64,000 nucleotides of DNA, from NCBI GenBank assembly GCA_009699875.1, contig WLNI01000001.1, forward strand, positions 310,001-374,000. Reading direction: 5' to 3'. Position numbers and translations under genes: made by a program. The stretch comes from Actinomycetota bacterium (GTDB taxonomy: Bacteria; Actinomycetota; Acidimicrobiia; Acidimicrobiales; RAAP-2). Below the pieces are notes generated by a model, which was given only the letters and a program-made list of their open reading frames with translations, ran no database searches and was not told the DNA's origin. Positions 9,253 to 18,400 of the stretch are shown here, piece after piece. Numbering within the stretch: the first letter of the stretch is position 1; each line of letters begins with the position of its first letter.

Positions 9253-10053
9253 TTAGCGTCCCTTGAAGACAGGTGGGCGTTTGCCCATAAAGGCACGAAT
9301 AGCTTCTCCGAGATCTTCGGTTCCAAAGTTCACCGCTTGGGCGCGACCTTCATCCTCAAGCGCCTGGGCCATCGACGTCTGAAACGTCTGATTCAAAAGT
9401 GATTTTGCGAGTCCCAACGCAATTGAAGGCCCAGTGGCTAGTTGGGTGGCGAGGGTGGCGACAACTTCTTCAAGCGTCTCAAGAGGAACCACTCGATTCA
9501 CAAATCCGAGTTCTTTCCCTCTCTCGGCGCTGGTCATCTCCGCAAGGAGAACCAACTCTCGTGCTTGGGCCAATCCAATCAAGCGCGGAAGGAGCCACGA
9601 CGAACCAAGGTCTGGCGAAAGCCCACGAGAAGTAAAAATCATGGAGAAGCGAGCTCGCTCAGAAGCGACCACAAGGTCGCAGCCAATAGCGAGGGACATG
9701 CCAGCCCCCACAGCGAGTCCGTCGACTTTCGCGATCGTGGGCTTTGACAACTCGTAGAGGGCAAGCGCCGTTTCATTCAAGCGTCGCATTCGGATGATCC
9801 CAGGAGTTGAGGGATCCATCGCACCACGGGGATCGGTGAGATCAGCTCCTGTGCAGAACTCGCCCCCAGCCCCGGTCAAAACGAGGCATCGGTCATCTTC
9901 GTTGTGCTCGACCTCTCGAAAGACCTGCGTTAACTCGTCAAACATGATGCCGTTCATGGCGTTCTTCTTCTCAGGGCGATTCATCACCACCGTGACGACC
10001 CCACCAGAGCGTTCGATCAGAAGTGTTTCCATTGTTTTGCTCACTTCTCCCAT
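9253..10053 (-). CDS. Enoyl-CoA hydratase/isomerase family protein lacking both hydratase glutamates
   Basis: 266-residue crotonase-fold protein. Oxyanion-hole segments are GEFCTGADL (64-72) and GLAVGAGMSLAIG (112-124). Aligned with mitochondrial enoyl-CoA hydratase, the two catalytic glutamates become S120 and F140, so ordinary hydration is unlikely. The downstream block GLSPDLGSSWLLPRLIG (D148) resembles PaaG-type isomerases, making an enoyl-CoA isomerase activity the better guess. ATG at 10053 and at 10032 are both possible starts; a GGAG lies 13 bases before the second. It starts 6 bases after the DUF2469 gene ends and precedes the unknown 219-residue gene. Confidence 0.85.
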   Translation of the reverse strand: MGEVSKTMETLLIERSGGVVTVVMNRPEKKNAMNGIMFDELTQVFREVEHNEDDRCLVLTGAGGEFCTGADLTDPRGAMDPSTPGIIRMRRLNETALALYELSKPTIAKVDGLAVGAGMSLAIGCDLVVASERARFSMIFTSRGLSPDLGSSWLLPRLIGLAQARELVLLAEMTSAERGKELGFVNRVVPLETLEEVVATLATQLATGPSIALGLAKSLLNQTFQTSMAQALEDEGRAQAVNFGTEDLGEAIRAFMGKRPPVFKGR

Positions 10054-10059
10054 CTCTCT

Positions 10060-10353
10060 TTAGATGTCAATCTCAGGGAGTCGTTCGATGTTCACGTCTC
10101 GGAATGTCAAAATCTTCACTGAAGGAACGAACCGAGCAGGGCGATACATATCCCAGACCCATGCATCAGTGAGATTCAACTCAATCATGGGTGGTGTCGA
10201 CTCAGCATGAACTTGAACGTCAACCTCGTTGGTCAAATAAAAGCGTCGCTCTGTCTCAACAATATGAGTGAAGAGACCAATGACGTCTTTGTATTCTTGG
10301 ACGAGCTGCAACTCAATTGTTGCCTCGTAGCGTTCAAGATCCTCGTCGCTCAT
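10060..10353 (-). CDS. DUF2469 family protein
   Basis: 97-residue acidic protein matching DUF2469, a small family found almost only in actinobacteria. Recognisable are the opening DLERYE, the ETERRFYLTN block (34-43) and AWVWDMYRPARFV (64-76). Its function is unknown. In mycobacteria it lies after rnhB in the rplS-lepB-rnhB region; here it follows rplS directly by 46 bases, with no lepB or rnhB between. It is probably the distal part of the rplS transcript. Confidence 0.88.
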   Translation of the reverse strand: MSDEDLERYEATIELQLVQEYKDVIGLFTHIVETERRFYLTNEVDVQVHAESTPPMIELNLTDAWVWDMYRPARFVPSVKILTFRDVNIERLPEIDI

Positions 10354-10399
10354 CGCAGTACTCGATCATCGCGTGGAACAAAGCGATTCACGAGAGAAC

Positions 10400-10753
10400 T
10401 CAACTCTTCGCGACTCGACGCTCTTTGACCTTGGCGGCTTTACCGTGAAGGTCACGCAAGTAGTACAACTTGGCTCGACGAACGTCACCGTAAGAATCAA
10501 CTTCAATCATCTGGACTGTGGGCGTGTGGAGAGGGAATGTACGCTCGACTCCAACGCCGAAGCTTACTTTTCGCACGGTAAAGGTTTCTGAGACGCCTGC
10601 ACCTTGGCGGCGAATCACGACGCCCTGGAAGACCTGAATTCGCTCTCGGTTCCCTTCCGTCACTCGCACGTGGACTTTGACGTTGTCTCCTGGTCGGAAT
10701 TCCGGGATGTCATCTCGGAGCGAGTCACGATCAATTAGTTCGGTGGGGTGCAT
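10400..10753 (-). CDS. rplS: 50S ribosomal protein L19
   Basis: 117 residues, the normal L19 length, located at the 30S-50S interface. Characteristic blocks are [16 protein letters not shown], the [14 protein letters not shown] strand pair and [18 protein letters not shown] at the end. I chose the ATG at 10753 because the family begins just before the [11 protein letters not shown] helix and AAGGA lies upstream at normal spacing; the frame stays open further upstream without homology. It follows trmD after a 95-base leader with two hairpins. Confidence 0.96.
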   Translation of the reverse strand: MHPTELIDRDSLRDDIPEFRPGDNVKVHVRVTEGNRERIQVFQGVVIRRQGAGVSETFTVRKVSFGVGVERTFPLHTPTVQMIEVDSYGDVRRAKLYYLRDLHGKAAKVKERRVAKS

Positions 10754-10848
10754 AGCAAGCGTCCTTTTGCCTCGACGAGGGTGGCGAAACAGAAATCCTA
10801 GCCGTTCTCTCTGGCCTGCTCCACCGGGCCTCAGCCCGCAGGATCGGC
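10754..10848 (-). promoter_or_regulatory. rplS leader with hairpins and a possible internal promoter
   Basis: This is a 95-base non-coding stretch between trmD and rplS. Reading the minus strand, a perfect 5-bp stem with a four-base loop (CGGGC-TGAG-GCCCG, 10825-10838) lies just after the trmD stop without a following T-run. A TAGGAT hexamer (10795-10800) could be a -10 element, although the matching -35 is poor, and a small CCTC-GTC-GAGG hairpin (10770-10780) precedes the ribosome site. Function as an L19 autoregulatory leader or processing site is inference. Confidence 0.35.
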
Positions 10849-11553
10849 TCAAGAGTCCTTCTCGGTCCCTTCGTAGGCTTCCCAGAGGTCAGGACGGCGC
10901 TCCTGAGTGCGCCTCAGGGCCTCTGCGTGGCGCCAGGCAGCAATCCTGGCGTGGTCACCGCTCAAGAGGACCTCAGGAACCTCATAGCCTCGAAATGTCG
11001 AAGGTTTGGTCCATTGGGGGTACTCAAGGAGTCCCTCCGAGAAACTCTCCTCGAGGGCCGAAGCCTCGTTGCCAAGGACCCCAGGCACGAGCCGAAGGGT
11101 GGCTTCAATCACGCAGAGGGCCGCTAGTTCCCCTCCCGCGAGGACAAAGTCACCGAGCGAAATCTCATCATCGACGAGTTCATCAAGAACTCGCTGATCG
11201 ATTCCCTCGTAGCGTCCACACAGCAACGAGAACGAGTCCAGGCCAGAGAGCTCTTGCGCTTTGGCTTGGTCAAAGGGGCGGCCGTGAGGAACAAGGGCAA
11301 GCAGCGGTCGAGCTGGACCATGGGTCGCTTCCCTTTCCTCCACCACCTTGAAAATCGGCTCAGGTGTCAAGACCATCCCTGCCCCACCGCCAAAGGGGGT
11401 GTCATCGACACTTCGACGCTCGTCACTCGCACCATCTCGGATATTGATCGCCGTAATTTCGGCCTTCGCATCGCGTTGTGCCCGCCCCAATATGGACTGA
11501 CTCGCGTAGTGGTCAATGATTTCAGGGAACACCGTGTAGACGTCGATTCTCAT
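10849..11553 (-). CDS. trmD: tRNA (guanine-37-N1)-methyltransferase
   Basis: 234-residue SPOUT methyltransferase that makes m1G37 in tRNAs to prevent +1 frameshifting. Present are the N-terminal [11 protein letters not shown] strand, the [11 protein letters not shown] loop (about 50-60), and the trefoil-knot S-adenosylmethionine site with [10 protein letters not shown] (about 109-118) and [11 protein letters not shown] (about 131-141). The length is normal. It overlaps rimM by four bases (ATGA). The order rpsP-khpA-rimM-trmD-rplS is the standard bacterial one. Confidence 0.97.
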   Translation of the reverse strand: MRIDVYTVFPEIIDHYASQSILGRAQRDAKAEITAINIRDGASDERRSVDDTPFGGGAGMVLTPEPIFKVVEEREATHGPARPLLALVPHGRPFDQAKAQELSGLDSFSLLCGRYEGIDQRVLDELVDDEISLGDFVLAGGELAALCVIEATLRLVPGVLGNEASALEESFSEGLLEYPQWTKPSTFRGYEVPEVLLSGDHARIAAWRHAEALRRTQERRPDLWEAYEGTEKDS

Positions 11554-12026
11554 TTCGCCAAATCCAAAAGACCGTCGGGAGGATCAATGATCATTCTGAC
11601 GTTGGCTTCGTGAGAAAGCACAAATCGAAGTGGAATCAATCGTCCATCTTCCAACACGCAGAGATCGCTCGCTGGATTCGCTTCAACTGCGGCCACGGTG
11701 CCGACGACCGTTCCATCTTGCAGTTCCACTCGGCAGCCGATGAGTTCGTGAACGAACAGTGCTCCTGGAATCTCACGGGGCTCAGCACTCAGGACAAGGC
11801 CTCGAAGATGTTCGGCGCTTGTTCGATCTCTCACGCCATCGAAGCGAACCAAATGGCGACCTTGGTGAAGTCTCCATGTTTCTATCGTCAACGGACCACG
11901 CTCAGTTTGGAGCGACACTCCTGGAGCGAGACGATCTTCAACTTCAGACCACAGCAGAATCACCACTTCTCCATTGAGCCCGTGAGGCTTAATGACTCGT
12001 CCGACCTCAAGCAGGCCGTCGGTCAT
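11550..12026 (-). CDS. rimM: Ribosome maturation factor RimM
   Basis: 158 residues; RimM binds S19 and assists maturation of the 30S head. The N-terminal domain starts LEVGRVIKPHGLNGEV (about 6-21), and a C-terminal PRC-barrel domain contains FVHELIGCRVEL and the conserved RLIPLRFV strand. I chose the ATG at 12026 because the family begins a few residues before VGRVxKPHGLxGEV; the open frame extends upstream into khpA without homology. It starts 7 bases after khpA and overlaps trmD by four bases. Confidence 0.94.
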   Translation of the reverse strand: MTDGLLEVGRVIKPHGLNGEVVILLWSEVEDRLAPGVSLQTERGPLTIETWRLHQGRHLVRFDGVRDRTSAEHLRGLVLSAEPREIPGALFVHELIGCRVELQDGTVVGTVAAVEANPASDLCVLEDGRLIPLRFVLSHEANVRMIIDPPDGLLDLAK

Positions 12027-12033
12027 GGTCGAC

Positions 12034-12399
12034 TCAGTCGTCGACGATGTCGACGTTTGTCGACACGCCGGTACGGGCGCCAGCAACACCAACAAGCGCT
12101 CGGATCGCCTGGGCGGTGCGCCCTCGACGACCAATAACTCGTCCCATGTCGCCAGGTCCGACGTGAAGGGAAAGTCGAATCTGTCCTCGACGGTCTTCCG
12201 CTTCAACAAGGACAGCATCTGGGTCACGCGCAAGTGAGCGAGCCAAATACGTCAACACCGCTTCAGGGAGGGTGTCTCGAACATCGTTCGCTTCGTCGTC
12301 GCCGTGCTCATCTTCAACAACATCATCAAGATGATCATCGTCATAGCCACCGTCATCGATGGTGTTGATATCGCCGTCTACGTACTCTGCGTCAGCCAT
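12034..12399 (-). CDS. khpA: KH-domain RNA-binding protein KhpA with acidic N-terminal extension
   Basis: 121 residues, longer than the usual 75-85. Residues about 1-45 are strongly acidic (runs of Asp and Glu) and have no family counterpart; the KH domain follows, with its GxxG-type loop VIGRRGRTAQAIR (about 88-100). KhpA usually pairs with KhpB/Jag and binds many RNAs, affecting cell division and envelope synthesis. It sits between rpsP (3-base gap) and rimM, the conserved position for this gene. Confidence 0.9.
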   Translation of the reverse strand: MADAEYVDGDINTIDDGGYDDDHLDDVVEDEHGDDEANDVRDTLPEAVLTYLARSLARDPDAVLVEAEDRRGQIRLSLHVGPGDMGRVIGRRGRTAQAIRALVGVAGARTGVSTNVDIVDD

Positions 12400-12402
12400 G
12401 AA

Positions 12403-12687
12403 CTACTTGGCTTTCTGTTCGGTGAATTGATCCCAGGCACCAGAAGACTTGAGGAGAACAGCGACTCGCTCTGTTGGCTGTGCGCCTTGGCTCAGCCACT
12501 TCACGGCCTTGTCGTTGTCAATGTGGATCACGGTCTCAGGTTCGGCCTTCGAAATTCCTCGAGGCTCGTAGGTCCCGAGGATCTCGAGAAATCGACCGTT
12601 CCTTGGCGAACGGCTGTCTGCGGCGACGAGCCGGTAGGTCGGTTGCTTCTTTTTTCCCATCCGTACTAAGCGGAGTTTGACTGCCAC
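12403..12687 (-). CDS. rpsP: 30S ribosomal protein S16
   Basis: 94 residues. The N terminus VAVKLRLVRMGKKKQPTYR and the RDSR-like ADSRSPRNGRF block identify S16, an early 30S assembly protein. I chose the GTG at 12687 from the family N terminus; AAGGGA lies about nine bases upstream. The longer open frame includes a run of eight A on the coding strand (12711-12718) and has no homology. It lies 81 bases downstream of ffh. Confidence 0.95.
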   Translation of the reverse strand: MAVKLRLVRMGKKKQPTYRLVAADSRSPRNGRFLEILGTYEPRGISKAEPETVIHIDNDKAVKWLSQGAQPTERVAVLLKSSGAWDQFTEQKAK

Positions 12688-12768
12688 GAAAATATTCCCT
12701 TCGATGATTTTTTTTGAGCTCTTGCCACTCGGCCACGTTTCGACCCTCTTTGACAAGGCTCCTCTATG

Positions 12769-14292
12769 TTAGCGGTCCTTGCGGGGGGTAACTCTCCCGC
12801 CCTTCTTCTTCTTGTTCCTTTGCCCACTCTTCGAGGTGGGGGCGCCGTGGGCCGGTGAGGCTTGCCCCATCCCCGTCAGTTCAGGCGGTAGCCCAGTTCC
12901 CGGCGCTGGTTTACCCATCATGGAGGGGTCAAGACTCGAGAGATCTGGGCCTCCACGCCCCATCATGGCCTTGGCCATCCCTAACTTGCCTTTGGGCATG
13001 GCACCGCCACCACCCATTGATTTCATCATTTTCTGCATCTCTCGAAACTGCTTGAGCAGCTGATTGACGTCCTGAGTAGAGCGTCCAGATCCCATGGCGA
13101 TGCGGCGCTTTCGAGAACCGTCGATCAGGCTTGGGTCACGACGCTCGCTCGTTGTCATTGAGCGAACAATGCCTTCAACACGATCAATTTCACGGTCATC
13201 CACCTGATCGGCGGCTTGGCGCATCTCCTTGGTCATCCCAGGCATCAATTTCATCAAGCCACCGATTGATCCCATCTTTCGGACTTGACCTAACTGGTCA
13301 ACAAAGTCATCGAGGGTAAAACTCCCGTCAAGCATCCGCCCCGTTGACTTGGCCACCACGTCGGCGTCCATGGTTCGCTCGGCTTGTTCGATGAGGCTCA
13401 ATATGTCGCCCATTCCCAAAATTCGATCTGCCATTCGATCTGGATAGAAGAGATCAAGGTCGTCGATCTTTTCACCAGTTGATGCGAAGGCAATTGGTCG
13501 GCCAACAACTTCTTTGACGCTCAGCACCGCACCACCACGAGCGTCACCGTCAAGTTTGGTGACAATGACGCCATCGAGCTCCAGCGTGTCGTGGAACGAC
13601 TTCGCCGTGGCCACCGCGTCTTGGCCCGTCATCGCGTCAATGACTAAGAACGTGTAGTCAGGCGTCGTCGCATTGGAGATCTCTCGAACTTCTCCCATCA
13701 AGGCTTCGTCGATTGCAAGACGCCCCGCAGTGTCAAGAATCACCACGTCTCGGCCGAGTCGGCGAGCTTCTTCCACGCCGTTTCGGGCAACCGAGACTGG
13801 ATCAGATGCTTCAGAAAAAACGTTGACACCGATCTGGTCGCCGAGGACTCGCAACTGCTCAACGGCGGCCGGGCGTTGGAGGTCAGCTGCAACCAAAAGA
13901 GGATTGCGCCCTTGTTGCTTGAACCAACGGGCAAGTTTCGCCGCGGTCGTTGTTTTTCCCGCACCTTGGAGTCCAGCCAAGAGGACCACCGTTGGTGGCT
14001 GTGAACTGTACGAAATCTTGAGGACGTCGCCGCCAAGAACGTTGATGAGTTCTTCGTGGACCGCCTTGACGACTTGCTGGCCAGGCGACACTGCCTTTGA
14101 GAGCTCTTGTCCCGAAATCCTTGTTCGGACCCCGTCGAGGAAGTTTCGGACAACGCCAAGTTCGACGTCGGCTTCAAGAAGTGCGACTCGGATCTCTTGC
14201 AGTGCTTCGTCTACGTCCGCGTCGCTGAGGCGACCCCGACTTTTAAGTTTCGACGCTATGCGATCAAGGCGTTCTGAGAGTGCATCAAACAT
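12769..14292 (-). CDS. ffh: Signal recognition particle protein Ffh
   Basis: 507-residue SRP GTPase that binds 4.5S RNA and signal sequences. The N domain occupies about 1-90. The G domain has the P-loop GLQGAGKTTTAAKLA (about 107-121), DLQRPAA, DTAGRL and TKLDGDARGG. The M domain starts near 300 and contains the RNA-binding helix around GSGRSTQDVNQLL, plus methionine-rich helices. A basic tail (RNKKKKGG...RKDR) closes the protein. It is followed by rpsP and preceded by ftsY, its receptor partner, 38 bases upstream. Confidence 0.98.
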   Translation of the reverse strand: MFDALSERLDRIASKLKSRGRLSDADVDEALQEIRVALLEADVELGVVRNFLDGVRTRISGQELSKAVSPGQQVVKAVHEELINVLGGDVLKISYSSQPPTVVLLAGLQGAGKTTTAAKLARWFKQQGRNPLLVAADLQRPAAVEQLRVLGDQIGVNVFSEASDPVSVARNGVEEARRLGRDVVILDTAGRLAIDEALMGEVREISNATTPDYTFLVIDAMTGQDAVATAKSFHDTLELDGVIVTKLDGDARGGAVLSVKEVVGRPIAFASTGEKIDDLDLFYPDRMADRILGMGDILSLIEQAERTMDADVVAKSTGRMLDGSFTLDDFVDQLGQVRKMGSIGGLMKLMPGMTKEMRQAADQVDDREIDRVEGIVRSMTTSERRDPSLIDGSRKRRIAMGSGRSTQDVNQLLKQFREMQKMMKSMGGGGAMPKGKLGMAKAMMGRGGPDLSSLDPSMMGKPAPGTGLPPELTGMGQASPAHGAPTSKSGQRNKKKKGGRVTPRKDR

Positions 14293-14330
14293 GACGAATG
14301 AAGGTTACCTGAGTCAGATTGACCTTCAAC

Positions 14331-15449
14331 TCAGGGGGCTAACAGTGCGTCGACAAAGGCCGCCGGATCAAAGGACACCAAATCATCTTTTCCTTCGCCG
14401 AGGCCGACAAGCTTCACTGGCAGACCCAGCTCACGCTGAATCGCCACGACGACTCCTCCGCGAGCGGTGCCATCAAGTTTGCTGAGTACCACACCCGTGG
14501 CGTCAACCGCTTCCATGAATTGGCGGGCTTGACTCACCGCGTTTTGGCCTGTTGTCGCGTCGAGGACGAGCAGAACTTCTGCGACGTGGCCGGGCTCTTT
14601 GTCGGCAACCCTGCGAATCTTCTTCAACTCTTCAACCAAGTTGACCTTGTTGTGGAGTCGTCCCGCCGTATCGGCCAAGACGAGATCGCAGCCTCGAGCT
14701 TTACCGCGAGCAATCGCGTCATAGACCACCGAACTCGGATCACCGCCTTCTGCGCCGCGAACAACTTCGGCCCCAGAACGCTCTCCCCACTGTGCAAGCT
14801 GTTCAGCAGCAGCCGCCCGAAATGTGTCACCAGCTGCGAGAACAACTTTCTTGCCGCTGGCGGTCTCTCTCGTGGCGAGCTTGCCAATCGTTGTGGTCTT
14901 GCCAACGCCATTGACACCGACGAACAACCAAACAGCGCATCGATCAGCGGGGACGTCCATTGAGAGCGAGCGATCAATCACCTCTCCGTCGGGTCTGTGA
15001 CTCAAAATCTCGAGGAGCTCAGCTCGCAACAGAGCGATGACGTCGTCGCTCTTGGTCGCCTTTGCGACTTCTTGGACCCGACCAAGAAGGAAATCAGTTG
15101 TTGCCACACCAACGTCGGCACCGAGAAGTGCTTCTTCAAGTGCGTCAATGGTCTCTTGGTCGAAAGTTGATTTCGAGGACAGTCCCCGCAGGGTGGCGAA
15201 AATTCCCCGGGACCGACTAAGTCGTTCTCGATATTCAGGCGCACCACCCGCTTGCTCTGGGAGAGTCTCTGGAGGGCCACGTGGCTCGTGTTCCTGCTCT
15301 TGTACACTTTCGGGGGCGAGAACCTCTGGAAGAACTCGGGGCTGTGGGCTAGAAGAAGTCGGAGGGCGAGAGCGGGACCGGAGGACAAAAAACCCGATCG
15401 AACCAACGAGAAGAACTGCAACCACCACCAGGATGATGATCAGGGTCAT
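14331..15449 (-). CDS. ftsY: Signal recognition particle receptor FtsY
   Basis: 372-residue SRP receptor GTPase. An N-terminal transmembrane helix (about 2-23) is followed by a short proline/glutamate-rich linker, then the NG domain: P-loop GVNGVGKTTTIGKLA, DTFRAAAAEQL, DTAGRLHNKVNLVEEL and SKLDGTARGG. The membrane helix contrasts with E. coli FtsY, which uses an amphipathic segment, but is common in actinobacteria. Its start overlaps the smc stop by four bases, and ffh follows, forming the conserved smc-ftsY-ffh order. Confidence 0.97.
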   Translation of the reverse strand: MTLIIILVVVAVLLVGSIGFFVLRSRSRPPTSSSPQPRVLPEVLAPESVQEQEHEPRGPPETLPEQAGGAPEYRERLSRSRGIFATLRGLSSKSTFDQETIDALEEALLGADVGVATTDFLLGRVQEVAKATKSDDVIALLRAELLEILSHRPDGEVIDRSLSMDVPADRCAVWLFVGVNGVGKTTTIGKLATRETASGKKVVLAAGDTFRAAAAEQLAQWGERSGAEVVRGAEGGDPSSVVYDAIARGKARGCDLVLADTAGRLHNKVNLVEELKKIRRVADKEPGHVAEVLLVLDATTGQNAVSQARQFMEAVDATGVVLSKLDGTARGGVVVAIQRELGLPVKLVGLGEGKDDLVSFDPAAFVDALLAP

Positions 15450-18400
15450 GACTCTTGCGTCTGTCCTTGTGCTGACTCGGCCGGTACGCGTTCAGAGACC
15501 ACTTGGGATGAGCCACCTGGCTTCATGGTGACTCCGTAGAGCGCGTCACCTGTCTCCATCGTTCGTTTCTGGTGACTGACGATAATCAACTGCGCCTCAT
15601 GACGGAACTCTCGGATCAGGCCTAAGAAACGGTGCAGGTTCACGTCGTCGAGTGCCGCCTCGACTTCGTCCATCAGATAAAACGGTGAGGGTCGAGAGCG
15701 AAAGACAGCAAACAAGAATGCCAACGCCGCCAGCGAACGCTCTCCACCCGACAAAAGTGAGACTCGACGAACATTTCTCCCCGCAGGCTTGACTTCTACT
15801 TCGATCCCAGTGGCCAAGAGATCGTCTGGCTCGGTCAGCGTGAGTCGACCTTGGCCACCCGGGAAGAGTGTCGCCACAAGACCCGAGAAGTGCTCGTTGA
15901 CGTCAGCTGCAGCCGAAGCAAATGTCTGCATGATCTCTTCATCAAGGGCTCGCACTACTTCGTGTAGCTCTCGGCGTGCTTCACGCACATCGGTGACCTG
16001 ACGCTCGAGATCCTGATGGCGCTCTTCAAGGGTGCTGAGCTCTTCCAGAGCTAATGGGTTGATTGGCCCCATCGCTTCTAACTCAGCATCAAGGGCGGCA
16101 GCTCTCTCGAGTGCCGTCACATTCTCTGGAAGCTCTGGCTGGGCTTGCGCCACCGCTTCGACAGGGTCTGCATTGAGATCACGACGTATGAACTCAATCG
16201 CGGCTTCCAATTTCACTGCGACTTCCGCGCTCTCTATCTCGTTGGCCCGAGAGGCCGTGAGGTGGTTTGACAGAAGGGCGTCTGATTCTGCTCTTTCTTT
16301 CCGGAGAATCTCTAAGCGCTCGCTACTTGCTCGGACTGACAAAAGCTCTTGGGCATAGGCCTCACGGCGGGACTCCAAGAGTGATTCGAGTTGGATTCTC
16401 GCACCATCAACGATTGCGATAAATCGATCGATGGCGGTGGCGTCACTTTCTAGGCGCTCGCGGCGAGCTTGCGCGTGGAGGCGTGCCTCCACATGGCCGG
16501 ACAGTCGGCGTTCGACTTCATCGACACGCTCACTGAGTGTTCGACGACGCTCTGTAAACTCGGCGGTACGCACTTGCAAAGCGTGGCGTAGCTCTTGGAC
16601 CTGAGACTGGTGGGCTTCAAGCGTGGCTCGAGCTTCACTCGCCCACAGTGCACGCTGCTCAGCGCTCTCTGCCGCCTCTTCTAATGCCGGTAGCTGCGCT
16701 TTTAATTCATCGAGCGCTTGTTGCTCATCAGCAGAGACTCGCTCGAGCTCACCAGACTGGACGCCAAGTTCTTCTTGCTCTCGCACAAGACGCTCAACCA
16801 CTTCTCCAATGCCTGCGAGTTCTACCGTCATTGTCTCAATTTCGTGGAGCGCACGGTCATGCTGGCGTTGGAGAGCAGCGAGTGCGTCGCTCGATGTTTG
16901 TACCGATGCTCTCGCCTCGACTCGCTCTTGCCCCGCTGATCGTGCTCGCTCCGCGAGCGCAGTCGCCGTCGTATTTGCTTCCTCAACTGCTGCAGCCGTC
17001 ACGACACCTGAACTCGAAGAGACCCGCCACCCAGCCTCGGCAAATCGGTCTCCGTCTTCGGTCACAACAACTAAGTCGGGTCGATCGAGCGCCAGATCAA
17101 TCGCTGCATCAAGAGAACTTGCCCGAACCGCTCGGGCAAAGATTCGATCCAAGACCCCATCAAACGAACGAGGGGCATGCGCCGCGGCACGGACGTGACG
17201 GCGAACGGGTTCCGCGTTTTGTGGCATATCGCTCACTGTGGCTTCGGCATCATCAGTTGCTGCGAGCACGAGGCCACTTGCCCCATCTCGGTGGAGGCGC
17301 TCCAGTGCGTTTCGAGCAGCTCCTCGACCGTCAACCACAACCGCTGCAACTGCTGCTCCGGCCGCGGACTCCACGGCTCGCTCCCAGCCTGGGTCCACTT
17401 CAATGAGATCAACGAGGGAGCCGACGACTCCCTGCACGTCGGCGAGAGATTTTCGGCCACTGCTTCCGGTTAAGTCGTCAAGTGCTCGACTCAATGCTTC
17501 AGCCCGAGCTGCGCCACGAGCCGCTGCCTCTTCTGCGCGTTGTGCAGCGGTTTCTGCATCACTCAGCCGTTGCGTGAGCACCCCAAAGGCGCTCGTCGCA
17601 GTCGCAAGTTCGCGTTCTAAGGACTCACTCGAGGTTTGCAGCTGCGACAAGGCATCTTGACGCTGGCTTCGAAGTTGCACTTGTTCTTCTTGGAGTCGAG
17701 CGGCCTTTTGGAGGCGCACCGCCACGTCGCTTGAGGCATCTTGACGCAGCGAGGTGGCTTTCGTGAGGAGTTCAATGCGCTCATTGGCTCGGGCTGCTGA
17801 TTCGACGGCGTCTTCATCGTTGCCGCCACCCCAAGTGGCGTCATACTCAGCTTCTGCCCGCACCAGCGATGCTTCAGCCTCTTTGAGGCCATCTCGCTCG
17901 GGAGCCAATGCGTTCAAGGCGAGATCCACGTCTTGGATCTCGCTGGAAATTCGCGCACTATCTGCTTCGAGTGAGGCAACAACGTCAGCATCTTGAGAGG
18001 CATCTAACGCTTGGGCGACACCTCGAGCTCGTTGATCGAGAACTGCTGCGAGACCCCGAGCGCGCTCGACGAGCCCCTGCACGTCAGCCACGGACTGCGC
18101 AAGCCCTTCTGCTTGATCTTGCGAAAGCAAGGCTGCTGTCGTCGTAGTCTCTTGGTCCAGCTCGGCCAGTCTCTGTCGCAAATTCTGTTCGAGCGTGCGG
18201 CCTTCACGGATTCCTGTCGACAACTCCTCACTTCGCTGTTGGAGTGCGGCGAGCTCGACGCCTGCGATGTGGAGACGAAGTGTGTGGCGCTCGTCGGCAA
18301 GGGTTGAGTGGTTGCGTGCTGCAGCGGCTTGTCGCTCGAGTGGCCGCATTTGTCGACGAACCTCTCGCAAGAGGTCACCTAAACGCTCCAAGTTTTCTTG

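Noticed and set aside
12711-12718. Run of eight A (coding strand) upstream of rpsP as a programmed slippage site.
   Set aside because: It lies outside the coding region once the GTG start at 12687 is used, so slippage would have no coding effect.
16648-17406. 252-residue open frame opposite smc.
   Set aside because: It is a shadow of the smc coiled-coil coding strand, rich in Arg/Gln/Leu with no recognisable domain or start signal.
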